A stretch of DNA of 49,833 nt from Streptomyces albospinus. GTDB taxonomy: Bacteria > Actinomycetota > Actinomycetes > Streptomycetales > Streptomycetaceae. This document shows positions 39,778 to 48,594 of the stretch, piece after piece. Location: NCBI RefSeq assembly GCF_014648695.1, contig NZ_BMRP01000003.1:169010-218842 (forward strand), read 5' to 3'. Made by a program: the position numbers and the translations under genes. The number at the start of each line of letters is the position of its first letter. Within the stretch, counting starts at the first letter, position 1. The notes below the pieces were generated by a model, which worked only from the letters and a program-made list of their open reading frames with translations, was not told where the DNA came from and made no database searches.

Positions 39778-40575
39778 ATGGGCACGCGGACGGACGGGAC
39801 CGGCGGCGGTACGGCGGACGGCGGCGAGGACGCGTCCGGCGCGGGCGCACGGGGCGGCACGACCGCACCCGACGGTACGGCGGGCGCGCCCGGCACGGAC
39901 GGTGCGCCCGGCACCGCGGCGGGTGCCCACGGCCCGCCCCCGCTGCTCGATCTGGCCGGCCGCTGCGCGGTCAGTCCCTACCGGGACTACTTCGTGATGC
40001 TGCTGGACCGGGTCCCCACCCCGATCGCGGTGTGCCTGGCCGACGGCGAGGTGTTGATCGCCAACCCGGCGATGGCCGCCCAGTGGGACGCCTCCCCCGG
40101 GCAGCTGCGCGGCCGTAATCTGCTGGACCAGTTCCGGCCCCGTGACAAGGCGCAGATCACCCGGCTCACCGAGGCACTGCGGCTGGGCCACCGGTCGCGC
40201 TATCCGGTGGAGGTGCGCTGGCGGGTCGGCGCCGAAGGGTCCGAGCGGGAGGGCGAGTTGTCGGTGGACCCGGTCGGCGACCCGTCCGTCCGGCCGCCCG
40301 CGCTGCTGGCGTTGCTGCGGGTGAACGAGACCGCCCCGACGCCCGCGCCGCGCGCCGCCGCCAGCCCCGTCGAGGCCCGGATCCTGGCGCTGGCGGCCGG
40401 CGGCGCGACCACCGCGGCGATCGGGACCGCGCTGGGGCTGACGGTCGACGGCGTCAACTACCACCTCGCCCGGCTGGCCCGCCGCTGGCGGGTGCAGGGC
40501 CGCACCGCGCTGGTCGCCAGGGCGTACGTGCTGGGCGTACTGTCCCCGGACAGCTGGCCGCCCGCCCCCGCGTGA
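39778..40575 (+). CDS. PAS-domain LuxR-type transcriptional regulator
   Basis: A 265-residue regulator. The first 60 residues are a low-complexity Gly/Ala/Thr-rich region. A PAS domain spans about 75-165 (YFVMLLDRVPTPIAVCLADG, then RGRNLLDQF). The C-terminal LuxR-type helix-turn-helix spans about 195-260 (SPVEARILALAAGGATTAAI then LGLTVDGVNYHLARLARRW). It could sense a small ligand or redox state through PAS and control the divergent P450. An upstream ATG at 39679 is in frame but falls within the inverted repeat, so I place the start at 39778 after GGGAAACGGGG. Confidence 0.85.
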   Translation: MGTRTDGTGGGTADGGEDASGAGARGGTTAPDGTAGAPGTDGAPGTAAGAHGPPPLLDLAGRCAVSPYRDYFVMLLDRVPTPIAVCLADGEVLIANPAMAAQWDASPGQLRGRNLLDQFRPRDKAQITRLTEALRLGHRSRYPVEVRWRVGAEGSEREGELSVDPVGDPSVRPPALLALLRVNETAPTPAPRAAASPVEARILALAAGGATTAAIGTALGLTVDGVNYHLARLARRWRVQGRTALVARAYVLGVLSPDSWPPAPA

Positions 40576-40648
40576 CCGGTGGCCGAAGCCGGACGCCCCG
40601 GCGGGCCCGGCAGCCCGTCAGCACGCACGTACGGATACCCTCCGTGGT

Positions 40649-41110
40649 GTGGACGAGAACGCAGCCGCGCCTTTCGAGCGCGGAACGGACGGCCCGAAGG
40701 TCATCGTCGTCGGCGTCGACGGCTCCGACTCGTCATGGCGCGCCGCCGCCTATGCTTCCGGGCTGGCCAGACGCCAGGGGTCGAAGCTGGTGATGGTCTA
40801 CGTGCAGCCGGTGCTGCCGGCCGGCGCCGCGATGGGCGCCCCGGTCGCGGACGCCACCACGGAGGTCGCCGAGGAGCTGATGGCCGAGATCCGCAGGGCG
40901 ACCGACCGGCTGGACGGGATCTACCACCTTCGCTGGGAGTTCCACACCCTGCGCGGGGACCCGTACAACGGCATGGTGCAGATGGCCGACGAGCTCAAGG
41001 CGGACGCGGTGGTCGTCGGCGCCTCGGAGTCCGCCGGGCACCGCATCATGGGGTCGGTCGCGGTGCGCCTGGTCAAGGCCGGGCGGTGGCCGGTCACGGT
41101 CGTCCCGTAG
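40649..41110 (+). CDS. Universal stress protein family protein
   Basis: A 153-residue UspA-fold protein. VIVVGVDGSDSSWRA supplies the first nucleotide-binding segment. ADAVVVGASESAGHRIMGSV stands where G-2x-G-9x-G(S/T) is expected, but the second glycine is Glu, so ATP binding may be altered. The GTG at 40649 lacks a ribosome binding site; a TACCCT hexamer at 40636-40641 ends 7 bases before it, which suits a leaderless transcript. It precedes dodecin and an amino-acid permease on the same strand with separate-looking leaders. Confidence 0.88.
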   Translation: MDENAAAPFERGTDGPKVIVVGVDGSDSSWRAAAYASGLARRQGSKLVMVYVQPVLPAGAAMGAPVADATTEVAEELMAEIRRATDRLDGIYHLRWEFHTLRGDPYNGMVQMADELKADAVVVGASESAGHRIMGSVAVRLVKAGRWPVTVVP

Positions 41111-41204
41111 CCCGGTGGCGAGGGCTCCGCTGGTGGGGTGGGCCGGGCTGAGGCACGGTGGGAGGTGGACGGGCGGAGCGCCGCCCCGGCCGAGGGAGAC
41201 CACC

Positions 41205-41420
41205 GTGACCGACCGCACCTATCGCGTCACCGAGATCGTCGGGACGTCCCAGCACAGCGTGGACGCCGCGATCCAGAACGGCATCAAGCGCGCCTCGACG
41301 ACCCTGCGCAACCTCGACTGGTTCGAGATCTGCCAGGTCCGCGGCCATATCGTCGACGGGCAGATCGACCACTACCAGGTCGGAATGAAGGTCGGATTCC
41401 GACTGGAGGACGCCGGCTGA
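41205..41420 (+). CDS. Dodecin family flavin-binding protein
   Basis: A 71-residue dodecin, a small protein that assembles as a hollow dodecamer and stores or buffers flavins. The full family pattern is present: TYRVTEIVGTSQHSVDAAI, then a helix ending in ASTTLRNLDWFEI and the strands VRGHIVDG and HYQVGMKVGFRLE. The tryptophan in LDWFE stacks with the flavin. The GTG follows AGGGAG at good spacing. Small size and perfect motif make this secure. Confidence 0.95.
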   Translation: MTDRTYRVTEIVGTSQHSVDAAIQNGIKRASTTLRNLDWFEICQVRGHIVDGQIDHYQVGMKVGFRLEDAG

Positions 41421-41539
41421 AGCCCTGGCGCCGATTGGTGCCCTGACGCCGCGTCGCCTTTCTCCGGGCCCACCGAGCAGCCATGATGATCCGCCGTCGG
41501 ACCGGCACGGTCCGTACGGAGCCGACGGAGGGATCACCC

Positions 41540-42979
41540 ATGGCACGCAGGGGGCTGCGCGCGGGAACGGGCGTATGGCGCCGTAAACCGATCGAGCACA
41601 TCGAGGAGCCGGAAGGCACCGCGGGCCAGCAGCTGACCCGCGAGCTGGGGCTGTGGCAGCTGACCGCCATCGGTGTCGGCGGCATCATCGGCGCGGGCAT
41701 CTTCACGCTGGCCGGCACCGTCGCCAACGGCACGGCCGGTCCTGCGGTGCTGGTCTCCTTCCTCATCGCCGGCGTGGCCAGCGCTGCGGCGGCCTTCTCG
41801 TACGCGGAGTTCGCCGGCCTGATCCCCAAGGCGGGCTCGGCCTACACCTACGGCTATGCGGTGCTGGGCGAACTGGCCGGCTGGTTCATCGGCTGGGACC
41901 TGCTGCTGGAGTACACCGCGATCGTGGCGGTGGTCGCGATCGGCATCTCCGGCTACTTCTCCTTCCTGCTCGGCGAGTCGGGGGTCGGGCTGCCGGCCTG
42001 GATGCTCGGTGCCCCGGGGACCGGGCCCGGCCACCGGATGGACCTCTTCGCCGCGGTGCTCTGCCTGCTCATCGCGTATCTGCTGACCCTCGGCATCAAG
42101 AACGCCGCCCGTTTCGAGACGCTCGTGGTCGGCCTGAAAGTGCTGGTCGTCCTGGTCGTCATCGCGGTCGGCTTCCTGCACATCGACACCGCCAACTACC
42201 ACCCCTTCTTCCCGTTCGGCGTCGGCGGCGCGTTCACCGGTGCGGCCACCGTCTTCTTCGCGGTCTTCGGCTACGACGCGATGAGCACCGCGGCCGAGGA
42301 GTCCAAGGACGCCCAGCGCCACATGCCGAGGGCGATCATGTACTCGCTGGCGATCTCGATGGTGCTCTACGTCCTCGCCTGCCTGGTGCTGACGGGGATG
42401 CAGAACTACCGGCACATCGACCCGGAGAGCGGCTTCTCCACCGCGTTCAAGTCGGTGGGCCTGGACGCGCTGGCGGACGTCATCGCGGTCGGCGCGATCA
42501 TCGGCATCCTCACGGTGATGTTCACCTTCATGCTCGGCGTGACCCGGGTGTGGTTCTCGATGAGCCGGGACGGGCTGCTGCCGAAGTGGTTCGCCAAGAC
42601 CAGCGCCACCCACCACGTGCCGGTCCGGGTCACCTGGATCGTCGGCGTCGCCTCCGCGCTCATCGCGGGCTTCCTGCCGATCGGCGAGGCCGCCGAGCTG
42701 ACGAACATCGGCATCCTGCTGGCGTTCGTGGTGGTCTGCATCTCGGTGATCGTGCTCCGCTACAGGCGCCCCGAACTGCCGCGCACCTTCCGCACTCCGG
42801 GGATGCCGGTGGTGCCCGCGATCGGCGTGTGCTTCTCGATCTGGCTGATCACCTTCCTGGAGTGGCAGACCTGGGTGCGGTTCGTGGTGTGGTTCCTGCT
42901 CGGGCTGGTGATCTACTTCTCGTACTCCTACCGCCGCTCGGAGCTGGCGACGGCGGAGGGCACCGGCCCGGACGCCTGA
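41540..42979 (+). CDS. APC-family amino acid permease (cationic amino acid transporter-like)
   Basis: A 479-residue transporter with about twelve to thirteen membrane segments. LTAIGVGGIIGAGIFTLAGT in the first segment is the substrate-site signature of the APC superfamily. FFAVFGYDAMSTAAEE (segment 6) and TRVWFSMSRDGLLPKWF are typical of the CAT/YfnA group. It probably imports cationic or neutral amino acids by proton coupling. The ATG at 41540 is preceded by GGAGG with 8-base spacing; an ATG 57 bases earlier lacks it. Confidence 0.92.
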   Translation: MARRGLRAGTGVWRRKPIEHIEEPEGTAGQQLTRELGLWQLTAIGVGGIIGAGIFTLAGTVANGTAGPAVLVSFLIAGVASAAAAFSYAEFAGLIPKAGSAYTYGYAVLGELAGWFIGWDLLLEYTAIVAVVAIGISGYFSFLLGESGVGLPAWMLGAPGTGPGHRMDLFAAVLCLLIAYLLTLGIKNAARFETLVVGLKVLVVLVVIAVGFLHIDTANYHPFFPFGVGGAFTGAATVFFAVFGYDAMSTAAEESKDAQRHMPRAIMYSLAISMVLYVLACLVLTGMQNYRHIDPESGFSTAFKSVGLDALADVIAVGAIIGILTVMFTFMLGVTRVWFSMSRDGLLPKWFAKTSATHHVPVRVTWIVGVASALIAGFLPIGEAAELTNIGILLAFVVVCISVIVLRYRRPELPRTFRTPGMPVVPAIGVCFSIWLITFLEWQTWVRFVVWFLLGLVIYFSYSYRRSELATAEGTGPDA

Positions 42980-42997
42980 AGCTCCCCCGATGATTCG

Positions 42998-43210
42998 TCA
43001 AGTGCGCCTGTTGCACGGCTGGTTCAGGGGGCGGCACAGCCGCGCGCCGAGCCGGTGGCGCCACGGCCAGCCGGGCAGCCGGCGGCGCGGGACGCAGGCC
43101 CGGATGTCGAGGTCGGCCTCGTTGCCGCGCGGGCAGCGGCGGAGCAGGGCCAGGCACCGGGCGTCGACGGTGCCGTGCAGCCGGGCGGGGTGGCCGCCGG
43201 CTGTTCTGAC
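42998..43210 (-). pseudogene. Coding-biased fragment without a convincing start
   Basis: A minus-strand reading frame in the 352-base gap before GH92 gives 70 residues ending CNRRT. From about 43210 down to its TGA (42998-43000), nearly every codon ends in G or C and charged blocks such as RRCPRGNEADLDIRACVPRR look protein-like. Upstream of 43210 the third-base bias disappears, and only weak starts exist (TTG 43303, ATG 43333 overlapping the GH92 start). I therefore read it as the 3' remnant of a lost gene, or a small unrecognised gene. I do not recognise the family. Confidence 0.4.
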
Positions 43211-43298
43211 GGGTGCACAGGGCGAGGGCAGACGAGGGCCGTTGACCGGTCGTGCCCCTTGACGCGCCCCTGCCCGGCCCGAAGAATGAGCCCGCCCT

Positions 43299-43310
43299 GA
43301 CAACGTTGTC
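43299..43310. promoter_or_regulatory. LacI-type operator palindrome upstream of GH92
   Basis: GACAACGTTGTC is a perfect 12-base palindrome with a central CG, the hallmark of LacI-family sites. It ends 21 bases before the GH92 start codon, where a bound repressor would block transcription. No LacI gene is in the window. Confidence 0.7.
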
Positions 43311-43331
43311 GGCCTTCCTGGAGGTCTGTCC

Positions 43332-45710
43332 ATGCCCTGGCTCAGAGGCAATCGGCTGCGTACCGCGGGCGCGGTGCTGGCGGCGGCGCTCCTCGGGAGC
43401 ACCCTCGCCGCCCCCGCCGCGCAGGCCGCGCCGCCCGGCGGCCGTCTCACCGACCTGGTCAACCCGTTCATCGGCAGCCGGAACGACGGCAACACCTACC
43501 CGGGCGCCGCCGTGCCGTTCGGCATGGTGCAGCTCTCCCCCGACACCGGCCACACCACCGGCTACGGCTACGACGACGGCCATATCCGCGGGTTCGGCGC
43601 GGTGCACCTCTCCGGCGTCGGCTGCGGCGTCGGAGGCGATCTCCCGGTGCTGCCGACCACCGGCGACATCGCCTCCACCGACAACGCGAAGTACGCCGCC
43701 GCGTACACCCATGACGGGGAGTCGGCCCGGCCCGGCTACTACCGCGTCGGCCTGACCTCGTACGGCGGTATCACCGCGGAGCTGACCGCCACCGCCCGCA
43801 CCGGCAGGCAGCGCTACACCTTCCCGGCCACCGACAAGGCCAATGCGCTGCTCGACGCGGGGCAGTCGCTGCACAGGACGGTCTCCACCCGGGTCGAGGT
43901 GCTCGACTCACGCACCGTCCGCACCGCCATCACCGGCCGCGGCTTCTGCCAGGACACCGCGCCGTACACGGTCTACACGCTCACCCGCTTCAGCCGGCCG
44001 TTCACGTCGTACGGCACCTGGCACGGCGGCAGGGTGACACCCGGCTCCAAGGACTCCACCGCCGCCGGGCGGAACGGCGCCTACGTCCGCTTCGACACCC
44101 GCAAGGACCGCACCGTCGAGGCGACCACCGCCCTCAGCTATGTGGACGCGGCCGGTGCGGCACGCAACCTCCGTGCGGAGGGCGGGAGTTCCTTCGACCG
44201 TACGAAGGCCGCGGCGGACGCGGCCTGGGAGCGCCGGCTGGGCCTGGTGCGCACCCGGGGCGGCGCCCCGGCCCTGCGGCGCACCTTCTACTCCTCCCTC
44301 TACCGGTCCTTCCTCGCGCCGAACATCGGCAGCGACGTGGACGGCCGCTACACCGGCTGGGACCAACACCCGCACCGGGCAACGGGGTTCACGTACTACC
44401 AGAACTGGTCGCTGTGGGACACCTACCGCACCCAGACGCAGCTGCTGTCGCTGCTCGCGCCGCGGGAGGCGCGCGACATGGCGCTGTCGGTGCTGCGGAT
44501 CGCCGGGGAGAGCGGCTGGCTGCCCAAGTGGGGCTACGGCACGGTCGAGACCAACATCATGACCGGCGACCCGGTCACCCCGTTCCTCACCAACGCCTAT
44601 CGGCAGGGGCTGTTGACGGGCCATGAGGAGGAGGCGTACGCGGCGCTGCGGAAGAACGCCGACGGGGTGCCGCCGGCCGCCTCCCCGGCCGTCGGGCGGG
44701 AGGCCAACGTCCCGTATCTGAAGGACGGTTACGCCCCGTACGTCAAGGGCCGCCCGCACGCCAAGCCCGGGGACTCCGACTTCGACTTCGGAGCCTCGGC
44801 GACCCTGGAGTACGCCCTGTCGGACGCGATGCTGGCGCAGATGGCACGCGACCTGGGCCACCGGGCGGACGCCGGACGCTATGCGGCCCGGGCGCTCGAC
44901 TACCGTACGATCTTCGACCGTTCGACCGGCTTCCTCCGGGCCAGGGATGCCCGGGGCGCGTTCGCCGGTCCCGCCGACCCGGCCAAGAGCGAGGGCTTCC
45001 ACGAGGGCACGGCCTGGCAGTACCAGTGGCTGGTGCCGCAGGACATGCCGGGGATGATGCGGCTGATCGGCGGCCGGGACCGGGCCGATGCCCGGCTGGA
45101 CTCCTTCTTCGCCTACCCGCAGTTGCTCCGGGACCCGGCGCGGACGGCGCGCAAGGTGTGGGTGAACGGCCCCTACGACTACTACAACGCGGACAAGTAC
45201 AACCCGCAGAACGAGCCCGATCTGATCGCGCCGTACGCCTACCTGTCGACCGGCCGCCCGTGGAAGACCACCGATGTGGTGCACGCCGCGCTGACGCTGT
45301 TCACCGACACCCCCACCGGCATGACCGGCAACGACGACCTGGGGACGATGTCGGCGTGGATGGTGCTCAGCTCGATCGGGGTGTTCCCGGTGCAGCCCGG
45401 CACCGACACATGGGGGTTGAGCACTCCGGTCTTCGACCGGGTGGATCTGGCGCTGGACCGGCGGTACTTCCCGTCCGGGCACTTCACCATCACGGCACCC
45501 GGTACGTCGGCCGCCGACCGGTACATCCAGTCCGTACGGCTCGACGGCACCGCGCGCGAGCGCACGTATCTCACCACCGCCGATCTGCGCGCGGGCCGCG
45601 AACTGGCCTTCTCCGTAGGCGCGCGGCCGTCCCGGTGGGGCACCGGCGGCGGTGCCGCGCCACCGCCGGTGGGCACGCCCGGAGCGCTCGCCGCGTCCGC
45701 GCGGCGGTAG
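43332..45710 (+). CDS. Secreted GH92 alpha-mannosidase
   Basis: A 792-residue exported glycoside hydrolase of family 92, calcium-dependent exo-alpha-mannosidases that trim alpha-1,2-linked mannose and related linkages. A signal peptide covers about residues 1-33. The N-terminal beta domain opens with DLVNPFIGSRNDGNTYPGA. The catalytic barrel contains YYQNWSLWDTYRTQTQL, WGYGTVETNIMTGDPV, GFHEGTAWQYQWLVPQD with the acid Glu, and TGNDDLGTMSAW with the acidic pair. The ATG follows GGAGG with 7-base spacing. Its LacI-type operator suggests induction by mannose oligosaccharides. Confidence 0.93.
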   Translation: MPWLRGNRLRTAGAVLAAALLGSTLAAPAAQAAPPGGRLTDLVNPFIGSRNDGNTYPGAAVPFGMVQLSPDTGHTTGYGYDDGHIRGFGAVHLSGVGCGVGGDLPVLPTTGDIASTDNAKYAAAYTHDGESARPGYYRVGLTSYGGITAELTATARTGRQRYTFPATDKANALLDAGQSLHRTVSTRVEVLDSRTVRTAITGRGFCQDTAPYTVYTLTRFSRPFTSYGTWHGGRVTPGSKDSTAAGRNGAYVRFDTRKDRTVEATTALSYVDAAGAARNLRAEGGSSFDRTKAAADAAWERRLGLVRTRGGAPALRRTFYSSLYRSFLAPNIGSDVDGRYTGWDQHPHRATGFTYYQNWSLWDTYRTQTQLLSLLAPREARDMALSVLRIAGESGWLPKWGYGTVETNIMTGDPVTPFLTNAYRQGLLTGHEEEAYAALRKNADGVPPAASPAVGREANVPYLKDGYAPYVKGRPHAKPGDSDFDFGASATLEYALSDAMLAQMARDLGHRADAGRYAARALDYRTIFDRSTGFLRARDARGAFAGPADPAKSEGFHEGTAWQYQWLVPQDMPGMMRLIGGRDRADARLDSFFAYPQLLRDPARTARKVWVNGPYDYYNADKYNPQNEPDLIAPYAYLSTGRPWKTTDVVHAALTLFTDTPTGMTGNDDLGTMSAWMVLSSIGVFPVQPGTDTWGLSTPVFDRVDLALDRRYFPSGHFTITAPGTSAADRYIQSVRLDGTARERTYLTTADLRAGRELAFSVGARPSRWGTGGGAAPPPVGTPGALAASARR

Positions 45711-45726
45711 CCCCGGGGCGAGCGCC

Positions 45727-45751
45727 GAGACCGGGCCCCGGGCCCGGTCTC
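45727..45751. terminator. Bidirectional terminator with 11-bp perfect stem
   Basis: GAGACCGGGCC (45727-45737) pairs with GGCCCGGTCTC (45741-45751) around a 3-base loop. It fills the 48-base gap between the convergent GH92 and EF-hand genes. Confidence 0.85.
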
Positions 45752-45758
45752 CCGCGGC

Positions 45759-45971
45759 TCAGCCCTGGAGGGACTGCCAGAACTCGTCGAACGACATCCG
45801 GCCGTCGCCGTCGCTGTCCTTGGCCTTGATGACCGCCTCGGCCATCGGGCCGGTGACGAACGGGTCCCCCATCTCGGCCATCGCCCGCTTGAATTCGTCC
45901 GGCGTGACCTGTCCGTCGCCGTCCGCGTCGAACCGCTCGAACGTCGCCCTGGCCTGCTCTATGTCTGCCAC
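45759..45971 (-). CDS. EF-hand calcium-binding protein (calerythrin-like)
   Basis: A 70-residue protein with two canonical 12-residue EF loops, DADGDGQVTPDE near residues 15-26 and DSDGDGRMSFDE near 53-64. All calcium-coordinating positions are acidic or polar, including the final Glu of each loop. Such small two-EF-hand proteins bind calcium in the cytoplasm of Streptomyces and may buffer calcium or act as sensors. The GTG start at 45971 is preceded by AAGGGG. Confidence 0.93.
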   Translation of the reverse strand: MADIEQARATFERFDADGDGQVTPDEFKRAMAEMGDPFVTGPMAEAVIKAKDSDGDGRMSFDEFWQSLQG

Positions 45972-46052
45972 GGGTGGTGCCCCTTCGTCGTGCCGCGGCC
46001 CGTTGTGTACCGGAACCGCGGGGTGATCTGACCCGCGTACATTAGCGGACCG

Positions 46053-48518
46053 TCAAGATTCGGCCAGCGGGCCCCGTCCGCTGTGCCGGGCGAGGTAGGG
46101 CGCGGTGCGGCTCCCGGGGGCCGCGGCGACCTCAGCCGGGGTGCCGGCGGCGACGATCCGGCCGCCTTCCGCGCCGCCGCCGGGACCGAGGTCGATGACG
46201 TGGTCGGCGCCCGCCACCACCCCCATGTCGTGCTCGACGACGACCACGGTGTTGCCGGCGTCGACCAGGCCGTGCAACTGCCGCAGCAGCACTTCGGTGT
46301 CGGCGGGGTGCAGTCCGGTGGTGGGTTCGTCGAGGAGGTAGAGGGTGTGGCCGCGGCGGGCCCGCTGGAGTTCGGCGGCGAGCTTGATGCGCTGGGCCTC
46401 GCCGCCGGACAGCTCGGTGGCGGGCTGACCGAGCCGCAGATAGCCGAGGCCGACGTCCTGGAGGGTGCGCAGACTGCGGGCGGCGGCGGGGACGTCGGCG
46501 AGGAACCTCGTGGCGTCGTCGACGGTCAGCGCGAGGACGTCGGCGACGGTGCGGCCCCGGTAGGTGATCCGGAGGGTTTCGGGGTTGTAGCGGGCGCCGT
46601 GGCAGTCGGTGCAGGGCGCGTAGCTGCCGGGAAGGAAAAGGAGTTCGACGGCCACGAAGCCCTCGCCCTGGCAGGTCTCGCAGCGGCCTGCGGCCACGTT
46701 GAAGGAGAACCGGCCGGCCGTGTAGCCGCGGGCACGGGCCTCGTCGGTGGCGGCGAAGACCTTGCGTACCGCGTCGAACAGCCCGGTGTAGGTGGCCAGG
46801 TTGGAGCGCGGGGTGCGGCCGATCGGCTTCTGGTCGACGCGGACCAGCCGGTCCACGGCCTCCAGGCCCTCGGCGGCGGCGAGTTGGAGGCGGGCCTCCG
46901 GTCCGGTGTCCGGTTCGTCGGCTTCGGTGTCGGCAGCGGCCCGGTCCGCGCCGAGGCGGTCCCGTACGGCCTCCGCGAGGACCCGGGTGACCAGCGTCGA
47001 CTTGCCCGATCCGGAGACGCCGGTGACGGCGGTGAAGACGCCGAGCGGGAACGCGGCGTCCAGGTCGCGCAGGTTGTGCAGGGTGACGCCGTGCAGGGTC
47101 AGGGTGCCGGTGGGGGTGCGCGGGGTGCGGTCGGGGGGCGGTGCGGCGGCGAAGAGGAAACGGCGGGTGGCGGAGTCCCCGGCGTCCGCGAGCGCGGCGA
47201 CCGGGCCGCTGTACAGCACCTGTCCGCCGTGTTCGCCGGCCCGCGGGCCGATGTCCACGATCCAGTCGGCGCGCCGCACCACGTCCATGTCGTGCTCGAC
47301 GACGAAGAGCGAGTTGCCGGCGGCCTTGAGGCGGCCGAGGACGGTGAGCAGGGCCTCGGTGTCGGCGGGGTGCAGGCCGGCCGACGGCTCGTCCAGGACG
47401 TAGACGACGCCGAAGAGGCCGGACCGCAGCTGGGTGGCGAGGCGGAGCCGCTGGAGCTCACCCGCGGAGAGGGTGGGCGCGGGGCGGTCCATGCTGAGGT
47501 AGCCCAGGCCGAGTTCGGTGAGCACCTCGATGCGGGCGACCAGGTCGCGGGCGAGCGTCGGGGCCACCCCGTCGTCGGGGCGGTCCGCGGTGGGGCGCAG
47601 CAGCGCGGCCAGCGCGCCGATCGGCAGCGCCGCGAGTGCGGCGATGTCCCGGCCGGCGAAGGTGACGGCCAGCGCCTCGGGGCGCAGCCGCCGCCCGCGG
47701 CACACAGGGCAGGGCTCGGCGGCCATGAACCCCTGGACGCGCTTGCGCAGCGTCTCGCTCTTGGAGTCGGCGAAGGTGTGCAGGACATAGCGCCGGGCGC
47801 TCATGTACTGCCCCTTGTACGGGCGTTGGATCCGGCCGGCCTCGCGGACCGGGTGGACGGTGACGACCGGCTGCTCGTCGGTGAACAGGATCCACTCGCG
47901 GTCGGCGGCCGGGAGGTCGCGCCACGGCCGGTCGATGTCGTGGCCGAGCGCGGCGAGGATGTCGCGGAGGTTCTTGCCCTGCCAGGCGCCGGGCCAGGCG
48001 GCGATGGCGCCGTCGCGGATCGAGCGCTCCGGGTCGGGGACGAGGGAGTCCTCGGTGACGCGGTGGACGGTGCCCAGGCCGTGGCACTCCGGGCAGGCCC
48101 CGGCCGCCGTGTTGGGCGAGAAGGCGTCGGAGTCCAGCCGCCCGGTCGTGCCGTGCGGGTAGTCGCCCGCGCGGGAGAACAGCATCCGCAGGGTGTTGGA
48201 GAGGGTGGTGACGGTGCCGACCGAGGAGCGGGAGGTGGGCGCCGAGCGCCGCTGCTCCAGGGCGACGGCGGGCGGCAGTCCGGTGATGTCCTCGACCTTC
48301 GGCGCGCCGACCTGGTGGATCAGCCGCCGGGCGTACGGGGCGACCGACTCGAAGTAGCGGCGCTGCGCCTCCGCGTACAGCGTGCCGAAGGCCAGCGAGG
48401 ACTTGCCCGATCCGGACACCCCGGTGAACGCGACCAGCGCGTCCCTCGGGATGTCCACATCGATACCGCGGAGGTTGTGCTCACGGGCGCCGCGCACCCG
48501 TACGTAGGAGTCGGACAT
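46053..48518 (-). CDS. UvrA-like ABC ATPase lacking the UvrB-binding domain
   Basis: An 821-residue excinuclease-type protein with two ABC cassettes (Walker A GVSGSGKSSL and GVSGSGKSTL; signatures LSAGELQR and LSGGEAQR; LDEPSAGLH and LDEPTTGLH). Zinc-finger cysteines remain in ACPECHGLG, PCPVCRGRR, RCETCQGEG and CTDCHG. The segment after LRMLFSRAG runs almost directly to ACPECHG, so the roughly 130-residue UvrB-interaction domain of housekeeping UvrA is absent. This fits the UvrA2/DrrC-like class tied to drug or DNA-adduct resistance. I chose ATG 48518 (MSDSYVRVRG); a GTG at 48536 adds six residues and is also possible. Confidence 0.9.
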   Translation of the reverse strand: MSDSYVRVRGAREHNLRGIDVDIPRDALVAFTGVSGSGKSSLAFGTLYAEAQRRYFESVAPYARRLIHQVGAPKVEDITGLPPAVALEQRRSAPTSRSSVGTVTTLSNTLRMLFSRAGDYPHGTTGRLDSDAFSPNTAAGACPECHGLGTVHRVTEDSLVPDPERSIRDGAIAAWPGAWQGKNLRDILAALGHDIDRPWRDLPAADREWILFTDEQPVVTVHPVREAGRIQRPYKGQYMSARRYVLHTFADSKSETLRKRVQGFMAAEPCPVCRGRRLRPEALAVTFAGRDIAALAALPIGALAALLRPTADRPDDGVAPTLARDLVARIEVLTELGLGYLSMDRPAPTLSAGELQRLRLATQLRSGLFGVVYVLDEPSAGLHPADTEALLTVLGRLKAAGNSLFVVEHDMDVVRRADWIVDIGPRAGEHGGQVLYSGPVAALADAGDSATRRFLFAAAPPPDRTPRTPTGTLTLHGVTLHNLRDLDAAFPLGVFTAVTGVSGSGKSTLVTRVLAEAVRDRLGADRAAADTEADEPDTGPEARLQLAAAEGLEAVDRLVRVDQKPIGRTPRSNLATYTGLFDAVRKVFAATDEARARGYTAGRFSFNVAAGRCETCQGEGFVAVELLFLPGSYAPCTDCHGARYNPETLRITYRGRTVADVLALTVDDATRFLADVPAAARSLRTLQDVGLGYLRLGQPATELSGGEAQRIKLAAELQRARRGHTLYLLDEPTTGLHPADTEVLLRQLHGLVDAGNTVVVVEHDMGVVAGADHVIDLGPGGGAEGGRIVAAGTPAEVAAAPGSRTAPYLARHSGRGPLAES

Positions 48519-48594
48519 GCCTCCATGATCGGGCACGGTGCGCCGTGGCCGGACACGGTCCCCCGCGACCGGCCGCCTCCGGCGGGTGCCGCGG

